A stretch of DNA of 36,907 bases from an uncultured Roseateles sp. (GTDB taxonomy: Bacteria > Pseudomonadota > Gammaproteobacteria > Burkholderiales > Burkholderiaceae), in the NCBI GenBank assembly GCA_946886855.1, contig CAMPJJ010000054.1:1-36907 (forward strand). The letters are read 5' to 3'. Every line of letters begins with the position of its first letter. Position 1 is the first letter of the stretch. Both the position numbers and the translations under genes were made by a program. This document shows positions 25,785-33,609 of this stretch, piece after piece. Below the pieces are notes generated by a model. The model was not told the DNA's origin. It made no database searches and saw nothing but the letters and a program-made list of their open reading frames with translations.

Positions 25785-26795
25785 TCAGGGCTGGGGGCAC
25801 TGCAGCGCAAGGTTGTCGACGTTGCAGACCCAGACCCACTCAACGTCAGTCATCGAGTTGGTCAGCCGGACATTGAACGACGCGCCCGGTGCCGTCAGCG
25901 ACATGTTTAGCAGCTCGCTGGTGTACACGAGATCGCTCGCCGGGGGCACGTTCCGACGCCATGGATCGATCTTCGGCCAATGCCCGAGCTTCATCGTGAA
26001 CTGGCTATTGGCCAGCAGGTACGGCAGGTTGCTGCGCACATAGCTGCCCACCGCGAATCCGGCGATGTTGGCGTTCTCCGGAATCAGCGTCAGCAGGCCG
26101 ACAACCGTCTGGCCGAGGTTCGCGTCCTGTCCATACAGCAGTGAGCCTTGGGAATCCGCCATCAGCTGGACTGCGCCCGCCAGAATCCTGTCATCGATCT
26201 TGTTGGCAGCGTAGTCGATCAGCAGGTCGCCAACGAAGGGCAGGATCCAGCTCAGATTGGAATCGCACTCGGTCGAAGAACCGACCTGCCCGGTCATGCC
26301 GACCGTCGGCGCGGACACGACGCCCGTATTCGCGCCGTACTGCGCGCGGATCGTGATATTGCTGATCGTCGCGGTATTGATGCAGTCGAAGGTGATGACA
26401 CCGAACTTCCTACCGCTGTATTGGGTTGTGCCGCGGAAGGACAGCCCCGACAAGGTAGCCTGCATCGCTCCGGCGACGGGCTGGATGGTGATGGACAGGT
26501 CCCCGGATACGGTGCCGCCCAGATAGTTCAGGCCCTGCGCCACGGCTGCCGCTTTGAGCCGCTCGTTGAGCGCGGACTCCAAGCGGGTGTTGACGCTCGC
26601 CAGTGCTCCGGCCAGCCTCGGCAACGGCTTCGGCGTGAACGTGTTGTCGACGTCCGTGTAGGAGAACGCTCCCGATCCGGTGGACACCGTGGCGGTATAG
26701 CTGCTCGTTCCGCCACTCGGTACCCAATGCGCCTGCGCGCTTGCTGCCAAGACGCAGCCCAAGGCGGCGACCATCGTCTTCAAAGACTTCAACAT
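25785..26795 (-). CDS. Secreted protein of unknown function (336 aa)
   Basis: The start is placed at 26795, where a clean signal peptide begins (MLKSLKTMVAALGCVLAASAQA, likely cut after Ala22); GGGAG lies 11 bases upstream. A longer in-frame version to 26909 lacks an export-like start. The mature protein is rich in Ser, Thr, Gly and Asn with alternating beta-like segments and few charges, and has four cysteines including two close to the C-terminus (VWVC, LQCPQP). That composition suits an extracellular or outer-surface beta protein. I recognise no family. GC content is lower and codon use less biased than in its neighbours, which could mean acquisition from elsewhere. Confidence 0.8.
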   Translation of the reverse strand: MLKSLKTMVAALGCVLAASAQAHWVPSGGTSSYTATVSTGSGAFSYTDVDNTFTPKPLPRLAGALASVNTRLESALNERLKAAAVAQGLNYLGGTVSGDLSITIQPVAGAMQATLSGLSFRGTTQYSGRKFGVITFDCINTATISNITIRAQYGANTGVVSAPTVGMTGQVGSSTECDSNLSWILPFVGDLLIDYAANKIDDRILAGAVQLMADSQGSLLYGQDANLGQTVVGLLTLIPENANIAGFAVGSYVRSNLPYLLANSQFTMKLGHWPKIDPWRRNVPPASDLVYTSELLNMSLTAPGASFNVRLTNSMTDVEWVWVCNVDNLALQCPQP

Positions 26796-26799
26796 TTTC

Positions 26800-26887
26800 A
26801 GTATCACTCCCTCGTTTCGTGTTGCCTCGACACCGGGATGGCGTCGGGACGCAAGCGGTATAGCGGCTTTGCGCACCGGGAGATACT
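26800..26887 (-). promoter_or_regulatory. Inverted repeat overlapping the ribosome-binding site of the minus-strand gene
   Basis: Read on the minus strand, AGTATCTCCC (26887-26878) can pair with GGGAGTGATACT (26811-26800): ten pairs with a two-base bulge. The second arm contains the Shine-Dalgarno GGGAG. A possible -10 (TATCTC) overlaps the first arm, so it is uncertain that both arms are in the mRNA. Confidence 0.35.
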
Positions 26888-26892
26888 GTGAG

Positions 26893-26911
26893 GGTTGACA
26901 TCTGGTCAACC
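26893..26911. promoter_or_regulatory. 7-bp perfect inverted repeat between divergent genes
   Basis: GGTTGAC-ATCTG-GTCAACC is a perfect dyad in the gap between the secreted-protein gene (minus) and ybiB (plus). It overlaps TTGAC-type -35 sequences on both strands: on the minus strand TTGACC is followed after 18 bp by TATCTC. An operator covering one or both promoters is likely. Confidence 0.45.
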
Positions 26912-26954
26912 ATTTGCGTTTGTGTCTGTGTTACCGCCGTCTAATGGGAGTTGA

Positions 26955-27875
26955 ATGGACTACGCCCCCCTCCTCAAGGAAATCGGCCGCGGCGCTCGAG
27001 GCGCCCGCGACCTGACACGCGAGCAGGCGCGCGCGTTGTTCGCCGCGCTGCTGGACGGCAGCGTGCCCGACCTCGAGCGCGGTGCCATCCTGATCGCCAT
27101 GCGCATCAAGGGCGAAAGCCTCGACGAACTGCTCGGTTTCGTCGAGGCGATGCAGGCCGGGGCCGCCCGTGTGGCGGCGCCCGCCGGTCCCCGGACCGTC
27201 GTGCTGCCAACCTTCAACGGCGCCCGCAAGCAGGCCAACCTGATGCCGCTGGTCGCCATGCTGCTGGCTCGCGAAGGCATCCCGGTCCTGATCCACGGCC
27301 GTCACGACTTCGACAGCCGCATCAGTCCGTTCGAACTGTTCGACGCGCTGGCACTCCCAGTCGCCCGGGACGTGGACGACGCCGGCCAGCGCCTGGCCTC
27401 GGATCGCCTCGCCATCCTGCCCACCGACGTCCTCCACCCGGGACTGGACGCCATGATGGCGTTGCGGCCCCGCATGGGGCTGCGCAACAGCAGCCACAGC
27501 GTCGCCAAGCTGCTGGACCCGCTGCCGGGTCGCAGCGTGCGCGTGGTCGCGGTGACCCACCCGGAGTACGTGGACAGCATGGGCGAGGCCCTGCCCCGGT
27601 TGAGCGTCGACGATGGGCGCGCGCTCCTCATGCGCGCCAGCGAAGGCGAGGCCTACCTGCACCTGCGGCGCAAGGCCCACCTGCAAGGCTTCGCGAACGG
27701 GCAAGGCCTGGATCTCAACCCGGCAAGCAACGAGGATCTGGACTGGCCGCTGTCGCCCGCCTGCGAGCCCGCCGCCAACGCCGACTTCATCCGCGCGATC
27801 CTGGCCGGCACGGAGCCTCTGCCACCGCGGATCGCCGATCAGATCGCGGCCCTACGCCAGCTGGCAACGGCCTGA
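26955..27875 (+). CDS. ybiB: YbiB family protein (TrpD2, anthranilate phosphoribosyltransferase-like)
   Basis: The 306-aa protein has the fold of anthranilate phosphoribosyltransferase: the N-terminal helical pattern REQARALFAALLDGSVPDLE, then ILIAMRIKGES, then the region around LPTFNGARKQANLMPLVAML, where true TrpD proteins have a PRPP-binding site. The family (TrpD2/YbiB) has lost tryptophan-synthesis activity and binds nucleic acid non-specifically in the E. coli member. The NSSHSVAKLLDPL stretch replaces the TrpD loop. GGGAG lies upstream of the ATG. It precedes the sulfate-reduction operon by 211 bp, an arrangement I recall from other betaproteobacteria. Confidence 0.9.
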   Translation: MDYAPLLKEIGRGARGARDLTREQARALFAALLDGSVPDLERGAILIAMRIKGESLDELLGFVEAMQAGAARVAAPAGPRTVVLPTFNGARKQANLMPLVAMLLAREGIPVLIHGRHDFDSRISPFELFDALALPVARDVDDAGQRLASDRLAILPTDVLHPGLDAMMALRPRMGLRNSSHSVAKLLDPLPGRSVRVVAVTHPEYVDSMGEALPRLSVDDGRALLMRASEGEAYLHLRRKAHLQGFANGQGLDLNPASNEDLDWPLSPACEPAANADFIRAILAGTEPLPPRIADQIAALRQLATA

Positions 27876-27879
27876 CGGC

Positions 27880-27894
27880 GCGGCCTGTGGCCGC
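27880..27894. terminator. Possible weak terminator after ybiB
   Basis: A perfect hairpin GCGGCC-TGT-GGCCGC begins five bases after the ybiB stop codon. No T run follows closely, so it is at best a weak or rho-assisted terminator. Confidence 0.3.
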
Positions 27895-27933
27895 GGTCCC
27901 ACCCTCGCCCGGCCTTTTGCAGGAATCTTCATA

Positions 27934-27990
27934 TGCTTATCTCGCCATAAGCAATCTACGATTTTGTAGTTCTCATATATATAAAGCGTT
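27934..27990 (+). promoter_or_regulatory. AT-rich control region of the cys operon, possible CysB site
   Basis: A perfect 7-bp dyad TGCTTAT-CTCGCC-ATAAGCA (27934-27953) fits the T-N11-A form of LysR-type binding sites. It is followed by a small dyad CTAC-GATTTT-GTAG (27956-27969) and a TATATATAAAG stretch that can serve as the -10 box. This is the most AT-rich part of the window. CysB/Cbl-type regulators activate sulfate-assimilation genes, so a CysB site is the likely reading; the regulator gene is not in the window. Confidence 0.5.
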
Positions 27991-28086
27991 CATAGAGTGC
28001 AGACTCCCGGCCAGCCCTGGGCCAGCCGCGGTGTCTCTGACGCGCGGCGGGCCCCTTGAGAAACCCGGCCGGGTCCAGCCGACGCC

Positions 28087-29775
28087 ATGTACGCCTATAC
28101 CGATTTCGACCGACAGTTCGTCCACGCCCGCGCGGCCCAGTTCCGCGACCAGCTCGAACGCCATCTGGCCGGTCAGCTCCCTGACGACGACTTCCGCGCG
28201 CTGCGCCTGCAGAACGGCTGGTACATCCAGCGCCATGCGCCGATGCTGCGCATCGCCGTGCCGTACGGGGTGCTGGACAGCCGCCAGTTGCGCCAGCTGG
28301 CGCGCATCGCCCGCGAGCACGACCGCGGCTACGGCCACTTCACGACGCGCCAGAACCTGCAGTTCAACTGGATCCCGCTGCCGCAGTCGGCCGACGTGAT
28401 GGACCTGCTGGCCGATGTCGACATGCACGGCATCCAGACCAGCGGCAACTGCATCCGCAACATCACCAGCGACGTCACCGCCGGCGTGGCCGCCGACGAG
28501 CTCATCGACCCGCGCCCCTATGCCGAGGTGCTGCGCCAGTGGTCGACGCTCCATCCGGAATTCGCCTTCCTGCCGCGCAAGTTCAAGATCGCGATCTCCG
28601 GCGCCAAGGAGGACCGCGCCGCCATCGCCTGGCACGACATCGGCCTGCAGCTCCGCAAGAACGACGCCGGCGAGGTCGGCTTCCAGGTCTTCGTCGGCGG
28701 CGGCATGGGCCGCACGCCGATCATCGGCCAGGAGATCAAGCCCTTCGTGCCGTGGCAGCACATCCTGCTGTACCTCGAGGCGATCGTGCGCACGTACAAC
28801 CGGTTCGGCCGGCGCGACAACATGTACAAGGCGCGCATCAAGATCCTGGTGAAGGCCGAGGGCCAGGCCTACTTCGACGCGGTCAACGCCGAGTACCAGG
28901 CCATCCTGAGCGACGACGCCGGCAGCCACGAGCAGCTCATCCCCGAGGCCGAACTGGCGCGCGTCGCCGCGAGCTTCGTCGAGCCGCAAGGCGTGACCCC
29001 GGTGCCGGGCGTCGACATCTTCGAAGGCGCCTCGCCGGCCTACCGCCGCTGGCTGGAACGCAACGTCCACGCGCACCGCGTGAGCGGCTACCGGTCGGTG
29101 ACGCTGTCGCTCAAGCGCGTCGGCCTGCCGCCGGGCGACATCACCGACGCGCAGATGGACGCGGCCGCGGCGCTCTCCGACGCCTACAGCCACGGCGAGC
29201 TGCGCGTCTCGCACGACCAGAACCTGCTGCTGCCCTGGGTGCGCGAAAGCGACCTCGCCGCGCTCTTCGAGGCCGCGAAGGAGCACGGCTTCGCCACGCC
29301 CAACATCGGCCTGCTGACCGACATGATCGTCTGCCCCGGCGGCGACTTCTGCGCGCTGGCCAACGCCCGCTCCATCCCCGTCGCGGCCGAGATCACCGAC
29401 CGCTTCCAGGATCTGGACGAGCTCTGGGACATCGGCGACATCGATCTGCACATCAGCGGCTGCATCAACAGCTGCGGCCACCACCACAGCGGCCACATCG
29501 GCGTGCTCGGCGTCGACAAGGACGGCAGCGAGTGGTACCAGATCACGCTGGGCGGCTCGGACGGCTCGACGCTCTCGGGCACCGCGGTGCCCGGCAAGGT
29601 GATCGGCCCGTCCTTCGCCGCCGACGAGGCCGCCGACGCGGTCGAGGCCGTGATCGCGACCTACCGCCGCGAGCGCGAGGCCGGTGAACGCTTCCTGCAG
29701 ACGGTCCGCCGCATCGGCCTGGACGCCTTCAAGCAGGCGACCAACGAGATCCGCCGCACCACCGCCAAGCTCTGA
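28087..29775 (+). CDS. cysI: Assimilatory sulfite reductase, siroheme/4Fe-4S subunit
   Basis: The 562-aa protein belongs to the nitrite/sulfite reductase family and should reduce sulfite to sulfide (six electrons). The four cluster/siroheme cysteines are visible: Cys416 and Cys422 (CPGGDFC) and Cys459 and Cys463 (CINSC). Other family marks are GYGHFTTRQNLQFNW (siroheme pocket) and GNCIRNITSDVTAG. It is the first gene of the operon. No CysJ flavoprotein partner follows, so electrons probably come from ferredoxin, and fdxA plus a ferredoxin reductase lie downstream. A nitrite substrate cannot be ruled out by sequence alone, but the cysH-D-N context argues for sulfite. Confidence 0.95.
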   Translation: MYAYTDFDRQFVHARAAQFRDQLERHLAGQLPDDDFRALRLQNGWYIQRHAPMLRIAVPYGVLDSRQLRQLARIAREHDRGYGHFTTRQNLQFNWIPLPQSADVMDLLADVDMHGIQTSGNCIRNITSDVTAGVAADELIDPRPYAEVLRQWSTLHPEFAFLPRKFKIAISGAKEDRAAIAWHDIGLQLRKNDAGEVGFQVFVGGGMGRTPIIGQEIKPFVPWQHILLYLEAIVRTYNRFGRRDNMYKARIKILVKAEGQAYFDAVNAEYQAILSDDAGSHEQLIPEAELARVAASFVEPQGVTPVPGVDIFEGASPAYRRWLERNVHAHRVSGYRSVTLSLKRVGLPPGDITDAQMDAAAALSDAYSHGELRVSHDQNLLLPWVRESDLAALFEAAKEHGFATPNIGLLTDMIVCPGGDFCALANARSIPVAAEITDRFQDLDELWDIGDIDLHISGCINSCGHHHSGHIGVLGVDKDGSEWYQITLGGSDGSTLSGTAVPGKVIGPSFAADEAADAVEAVIATYRREREAGERFLQTVRRIGLDAFKQATNEIRRTTAKL

Positions 29776-29803
29776 CCTTCGAACACCGACCGCCGCAGCC
29801 ATC

Positions 29804-30304
29804 ATGAAGTTCGTCTCCAAGGCCCAAGACCCCTGGCACACCTGCGCGGGCGAGGACGGTCCACAACCGCACCCCGCCGCCGCCGACCACAAGCTGCTGA
29901 CGCTGGAGCAGTGGCACGCCGTGCGCGACACCTGGCCGGAAGGCCTGGCCACCGGCGTGATCCTGCCCAACGACATCGACGTGCTCGACCTGAAGGCCGA
30001 CCTGCCGCGACTGGCGCTGGTCGTGCTGCAGTTCCCGAAGTGGGTCGACGGTCGCGCCTACAGCCAGGCGCACGTGCTGCGCTCGCGGCTGCGGTATGCC
30101 GGCGAGGTCCGCGCGATCGGCGAGGTCCTGGTCGACATGCTGCCGTTGCTGCAGCGCTGCGGCGTCGACGCGGTCCAGCTGCGCGGCGACCAGAACCAGG
30201 AAGCCGCCGAGCGCGCGCTGGGCTTCTTCCCCGGCCATTACCAGGCGGACGTCAACGAGACGCGCCCGCTGTTCGCCCGTACGGGCCAGAAGACCGAGGC
30301 CTGA
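29804..30304 (+). CDS. DUF934 protein of the sulfite-reductase operon
   Basis: The 166-aa protein has the DUF934 pattern: an N-terminal variable part, then GVILPNDIDVLDL, then LQFPKWVDGRAYSQAHVLRS and a C-terminal helix pair ending near LGFFPGHYQ. Members sit between cysI and cysH in many proteobacteria and are thought to help sulfite reductase, but no activity is proven. The start at 29804 follows the cysI stop by 28 bp; the frame is open further upstream, where it overlaps cysI and has no family match. The cysH gene begins two bases after its stop. Confidence 0.92.
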   Translation: MKFVSKAQDPWHTCAGEDGPQPHPAAADHKLLTLEQWHAVRDTWPEGLATGVILPNDIDVLDLKADLPRLALVVLQFPKWVDGRAYSQAHVLRSRLRYAGEVRAIGEVLVDMLPLLQRCGVDAVQLRGDQNQEAAERALGFFPGHYQADVNETRPLFARTGQKTEA

Positions 30305-30306
30305 GC

Positions 30307-31206
30307 ATGAGCGGCGAGGTGTCTTCGCTGGACTTCGCGCCGATCGGCGGCGCCCCCGAAACCCCGTCGAACGGCGTGTCCGCGCTGCCCGGCGCCGCCA
30401 ATGCGGGCGTCGGCTCGGCCATTGGCCTCTATGCCCGCAAGACCGCCGGCTTCGACGAGCGCGTCGCGCGCACGGTCGAGGTCCTGAAGCAGGCCGCCGC
30501 GGACTTCGGCCCCGGCGCGCTGCAGTCGACCTCGCTGGGCGTCGAGGACATGGTCCTCACCGACCTGATCGCGCGCCACGGCCTGCCCATCGCGCTGGCG
30601 ACGCTGGACACCGGCAAGCTGCATGCGGAGACGCTGGCGCTGATCCCGCGCATCCACGACCGCTATGGCATCGAGGTCGAGGTCTTCGCGCCGGTGCAGG
30701 AACAGGTCGTCCACTTCGTCCGCGCCAACGGCGAGGCGCCGATGTACCGCAGCGTCGAGCTGCGCAAGGCCTGCTGCGGCGTGCGCAAGCTGGAGCCGCT
30801 GTCGCGCATGCTGGCCGGCCGCAGTGCGTGGATCACCGGCCTGCGCCGCGAGCAGAGCGCCAACCGCGCCGAGGTCCCCTTCCGTGAGGAGGACGGCCAG
30901 GGCCGCACCAAGGTCAACCCGCTCGCCGAGTGGACCTGGGCCGACGTCTGGTACTACGTGCAGCAGCACGCCGTGCCCTACAACCCGCTGCATGACCAGT
31001 TCATGCCCAGCATCGGCTGCGCGCCCTGCACGCGTGCGATCGCCGTGGGCGAGGATTTCCGCGCCGGCCGCTGGTGGTGGGAAGACAGCGCGAAGGAATG
31101 CGGCCTGCACGCCACGCACACCGGGACCGACGACGAATCCACGACCGACTCTGAACCCGAAGCGTCCCCCCCGACCTTGAACGCGACCTCCGGAGCCCCG
31201 GCATGA
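30307..31206 (+). CDS. cysH: Adenylyl-sulfate (APS) reductase, iron-sulfur type
   Basis: This 299-aa enzyme reduces adenylyl sulfate to sulfite and AMP. The ATP-PPase fold is seen in LGVEDMVLTDLI and LDTGKLHAETL. Cys156-Cys157 (CCGVRKLEPL) and Cys238-x-x-Cys241 (CAPC) are the four ligands of the 4Fe-4S cluster that marks APS-using enzymes, and Cys265 in ECGLH is the catalytic cysteine. The ~30-residue tail after ECGLHATH is Thr/Ser/Glu/Pro-rich and probably not needed. The N-terminal ~40 residues are Gly/Ala/Pro-rich. The stop overlaps the cysD start (ATGA, 31203-31206). Confidence 0.95.
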   Translation: MSGEVSSLDFAPIGGAPETPSNGVSALPGAANAGVGSAIGLYARKTAGFDERVARTVEVLKQAAADFGPGALQSTSLGVEDMVLTDLIARHGLPIALATLDTGKLHAETLALIPRIHDRYGIEVEVFAPVQEQVVHFVRANGEAPMYRSVELRKACCGVRKLEPLSRMLAGRSAWITGLRREQSANRAEVPFREEDGQGRTKVNPLAEWTWADVWYYVQQHAVPYNPLHDQFMPSIGCAPCTRAIAVGEDFRAGRWWWEDSAKECGLHATHTGTDDESTTDSEPEASPPTLNATSGAPA

Positions 31207-32162
31207 ACGCCCCCGTGAACCTCGAACAACTGCTGCCGCTGGCGGACCACCGCCACCTGGACCACCTCGAAGAGGAGGCCATCTTCATCCTGCGCGAGGT
31301 CGCCGCGGCCTTCGAACGCCCCGCCCTGCTGTTCTCCGGCGGCAAGGACTCGTGCGTGGTCCTGCGTCTGGCCGAGAAGGCCTTCAAGCAGCGCGTCTCG
31401 GGCAACGACTTCAAGGGCAAGCTGCCCTTCCCGCTGGTCCATGTCGACACCGGCCACAACTTCCCCGAGGTGATCGAGTTCCGCGACCGCCGCGTCGAGG
31501 AAATGGGCGAGCGCCTGGTCGTCGGCCACCTCGAGGACTCCATCAAGAAGGGCACGATCCGGCTGGCGCATCCGCTGGAATCGCGCAACGGCCACCAGAC
31601 GGTGACGCTGCTGGAGACGATCGAGGAGCACCGCTTCGACGTGCTCATCGGCGGCGCCCGCCGCGACGAGGAGAAGGCGCGCGCCAAGGAGCGCATCTTC
31701 AGCCACCGCGACAGCTTCGGCCAATGGCAGCCGAAGGAACAGCGCCCCGAGCTGTGGAACCTCTTCAACACCCGCATCCGCCCGGGCGAGCACTTCCGCG
31801 CCTTCCCGATCAGCAACTGGACCGAGCTGGACGTGTGGCTCTACATCGCCCGCGAGAACATCCCGCTGCCGTCGCTGTACTTCGCGCACGACCGCCAGGT
31901 GATCCGCCGCAAGGGCCTGCTGGTGCCGCTGACCGACGTGACCCCGCCGGAGGCCGGCGAGACCGTCGAGACGGCGCAGGTGCGCTTCCGCACCGTCGGC
32001 GACATGACCTGCACCTGCCCGGTGGAGAGCCCGGCCGCCAATGCCGCGGACATCGTTGCCGAGACGTTGACGGTCACGGTATCCGAACGCGGCGCGACGC
32101 GCATGGACGACCGCACCTCGGAGGCGTCGATGGAACGTCGCAAGAAGGAGGGCTACTTCTGA
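31203..32162 (+). CDS. cysD: Sulfate adenylyltransferase subunit 2
   Basis: The 319-aa small subunit of ATP sulfurylase carries the PP-loop SGGKDS (residues 45-50), the segment HVDTGHNFPEVIEFRD, and the family stretch GGARRDEEKARAKERIFS. With CysN it makes adenylyl sulfate (APS) from sulfate and ATP. The length and the C-terminus (ERRKKEGYF) match well. Translation is coupled at both ends: its ATG overlaps the cysH stop, and its stop overlaps the cysN ATG by one base (TGATG at 32160-32164). Confidence 0.97.
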   Translation: MNAPVNLEQLLPLADHRHLDHLEEEAIFILREVAAAFERPALLFSGGKDSCVVLRLAEKAFKQRVSGNDFKGKLPFPLVHVDTGHNFPEVIEFRDRRVEEMGERLVVGHLEDSIKKGTIRLAHPLESRNGHQTVTLLETIEEHRFDVLIGGARRDEEKARAKERIFSHRDSFGQWQPKEQRPELWNLFNTRIRPGEHFRAFPISNWTELDVWLYIARENIPLPSLYFAHDRQVIRRKGLLVPLTDVTPPEAGETVETAQVRFRTVGDMTCTCPVESPAANAADIVAETLTVTVSERGATRMDDRTSEASMERRKKEGYF

Positions 32163-33538
32163 TGTCCGCCGTCCTGAACGCCCCAAGCAACGCGAGCGAC
32201 GCGGGCAATGCCAGCAACGCGAGCACCGTGAGCACCGTGAGCCCCTCCCCCGCCGTGACCAAGATCCACCAATCCGACCTCGACACGACGCATCGCGCGC
32301 TGCGCTTCCTGACCGCCGGCAGCGTCGACGACGGCAAGAGCACGCTGATCGGCCGCCTGCTCTTCGACAGCCGCGCGATCCTCGCGGACCAGCTCGACAC
32401 GCTGGCCAAGCGCGCCGCCGGCCAGCCCATCGACCTGAGCCTGCTGACCGACGGCCTGGAAGCCGAGCGCGAACAGGGCATCACGATCGACGTCGCCTAC
32501 CGCTACTTCGCGACCAAGCAACGCAAGTTCATCATCGCCGACGCGCCCGGCCATGAGCAGTACACCCGCAACATGGTCACCGCCGCCGCCGGCAGCGATG
32601 CCGCGGTCGTGCTGGTCGACGTGACCAAGCTGGACCTGTCGGTCGACGACGTGCCGCTGCTGGCGCAGACGCGCCGCCACAGCCTGCTCGCGCACCTGCT
32701 GCGCGTGCCGAGCATCGTCTTCGCGATCAACAAGATCGACGCCGCCGCGGATCCGGGCGACGCGTTCCGCAAGGTCTCGCTGGCGCTGGAGAAGTTCGCC
32801 TCGGCGGCCGGCATCCGCGTGACCGCCGTCGTCCCCGTCTCCGCGCTGCGCGGCGACAACGTCACGCAGCCACTCGAAGCCGACTGGTACGACGGTCCGT
32901 CGTTGCTGCAGGTGCTGGAATCGCTGCCGACCGTGCAGGAGACCGTCGAGGCGCCGCTGGCGCTGCCGGTCCAGTACGTGGCCAAGGACGGCGACGGCAC
33001 CGGCAACAACCCGCGCGTGCTGTGGGGCCGGATCGCCCAAGGCCAGGTGCAGGTCGGCGACGAAGTGCAGATCCTGCCAAGCGGCCAGACCGCCATCGTC
33101 GGGGAACTGCGCCGCGCCGGCGAACCGGTGGCCGCCTCCGTCGCCGGCGAATCGGCCGGGCTGCTGCTGGACCGCCAGGTCGACGTCTCGCGCGGCGACT
33201 GGATCGTCGCGCCGGGCGCGGCCACGCCCCGCCGCACCTTCGAGGCCACGCTGGCGTGGATAGACACCGAGCCGGCCGTCCTGGGACGCAAGTACTGGGT
33301 GCGTCACGGCAACCGCTGGGTCCAGGCCCGCATCGCCGCGATCGATCACCGGCTCGACATCCAGACGCTGGCCGAGACCGAGGCCCATGAGCTGTCGGTC
33401 AACGAGATCGGTCACGTCACCATCGAGCTGCAGGCCGAGCTGCCGCTGCAGCCCTACGCGGACAACCGCGTCGGCGGCGCGCTGATCGTCGTGGACCCCA
33501 CCAGCAACCGCACCAGCGGCGCGCTGCTGGTCCGCTGA
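32162..33538 (+). CDS. cysN: Sulfate adenylyltransferase subunit 1 (GTPase)
   Basis: The 458-aa protein is the regulatory GTPase of ATP sulfurylase: P-loop GSVDDGKST (residues 53-61), G2 EQGITIDVAYRYF, G3 DAPGHEQYTRNM, G4 NKID and a C-terminal elongation-factor-like beta-barrel. GTP hydrolysis drives sulfate activation with CysD. It is not fused to the APS kinase CysC, consistent with the APS-type CysH that needs no PAPS. The first ~30 residues are an unusual Asn/Ala/Ser/Thr/Val run made by 9-bp repeats. Confidence 0.96.
   Translation: MSAVLNAPSNASDAGNASNASTVSTVSPSPAVTKIHQSDLDTTHRALRFLTAGSVDDGKSTLIGRLLFDSRAILADQLDTLAKRAAGQPIDLSLLTDGLEAEREQGITIDVAYRYFATKQRKFIIADAPGHEQYTRNMVTAAAGSDAAVVLVDVTKLDLSVDDVPLLAQTRRHSLLAHLLRVPSIVFAINKIDAAADPGDAFRKVSLALEKFASAAGIRVTAVVPVSALRGDNVTQPLEADWYDGPSLLQVLESLPTVQETVEAPLALPVQYVAKDGDGTGNNPRVLWGRIAQGQVQVGDEVQILPSGQTAIVGELRRAGEPVAASVAGESAGLLLDRQVDVSRGDWIVAPGAATPRRTFEATLAWIDTEPAVLGRKYWVRHGNRWVQARIAAIDHRLDIQTLAETEAHELSVNEIGHVTIELQAELPLQPYADNRVGGALIVVDPTSNRTSGALLVR
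32181..32247. repeat. 9-bp repeats in the 5' end of cysN
   Basis: Units of the form AGCAACGCG and AGCACCGTG (two exact copies of the latter) make up the first codons of cysN and encode an Asn-Ala-Ser / Ser-Thr-Val rich extension ahead of the GTPase domain. Confidence 0.75.
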
Positions 33539-33609
33539 CGGTCCGCCGACATCCCGCCGTCAGCCCGCCAACCGCCCGCCCCACCGAACGACCACCAGGA
33601 ACCACCGCC

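Noticed and set aside
26796..26909. 38-codon upstream extension of the minus-strand secreted protein
   Set aside because: The signal peptide begins at the internal ATG, and the extension crosses dyads and promoter-like sequences.
28063..28074. ACCCGGCCGGGT palindrome just before cysI
   Set aside because: A 12-bp palindrome of only G/C plus two A/T pairs is common by chance at this base composition, and it lies downstream of the likely promoter.
27973..29976. A 667-codon minus-strand frame opposite cysI
   Set aside because: Antisense shadow; Val/Asp/Ala/His-rich sequence without motifs, crossing the cys promoter and two genes.
32162..33538. Possible CysN-CysC fusion
   Set aside because: The protein ends after the CysN beta-barrel; there is no APS kinase domain, consistent with the APS-type CysH.
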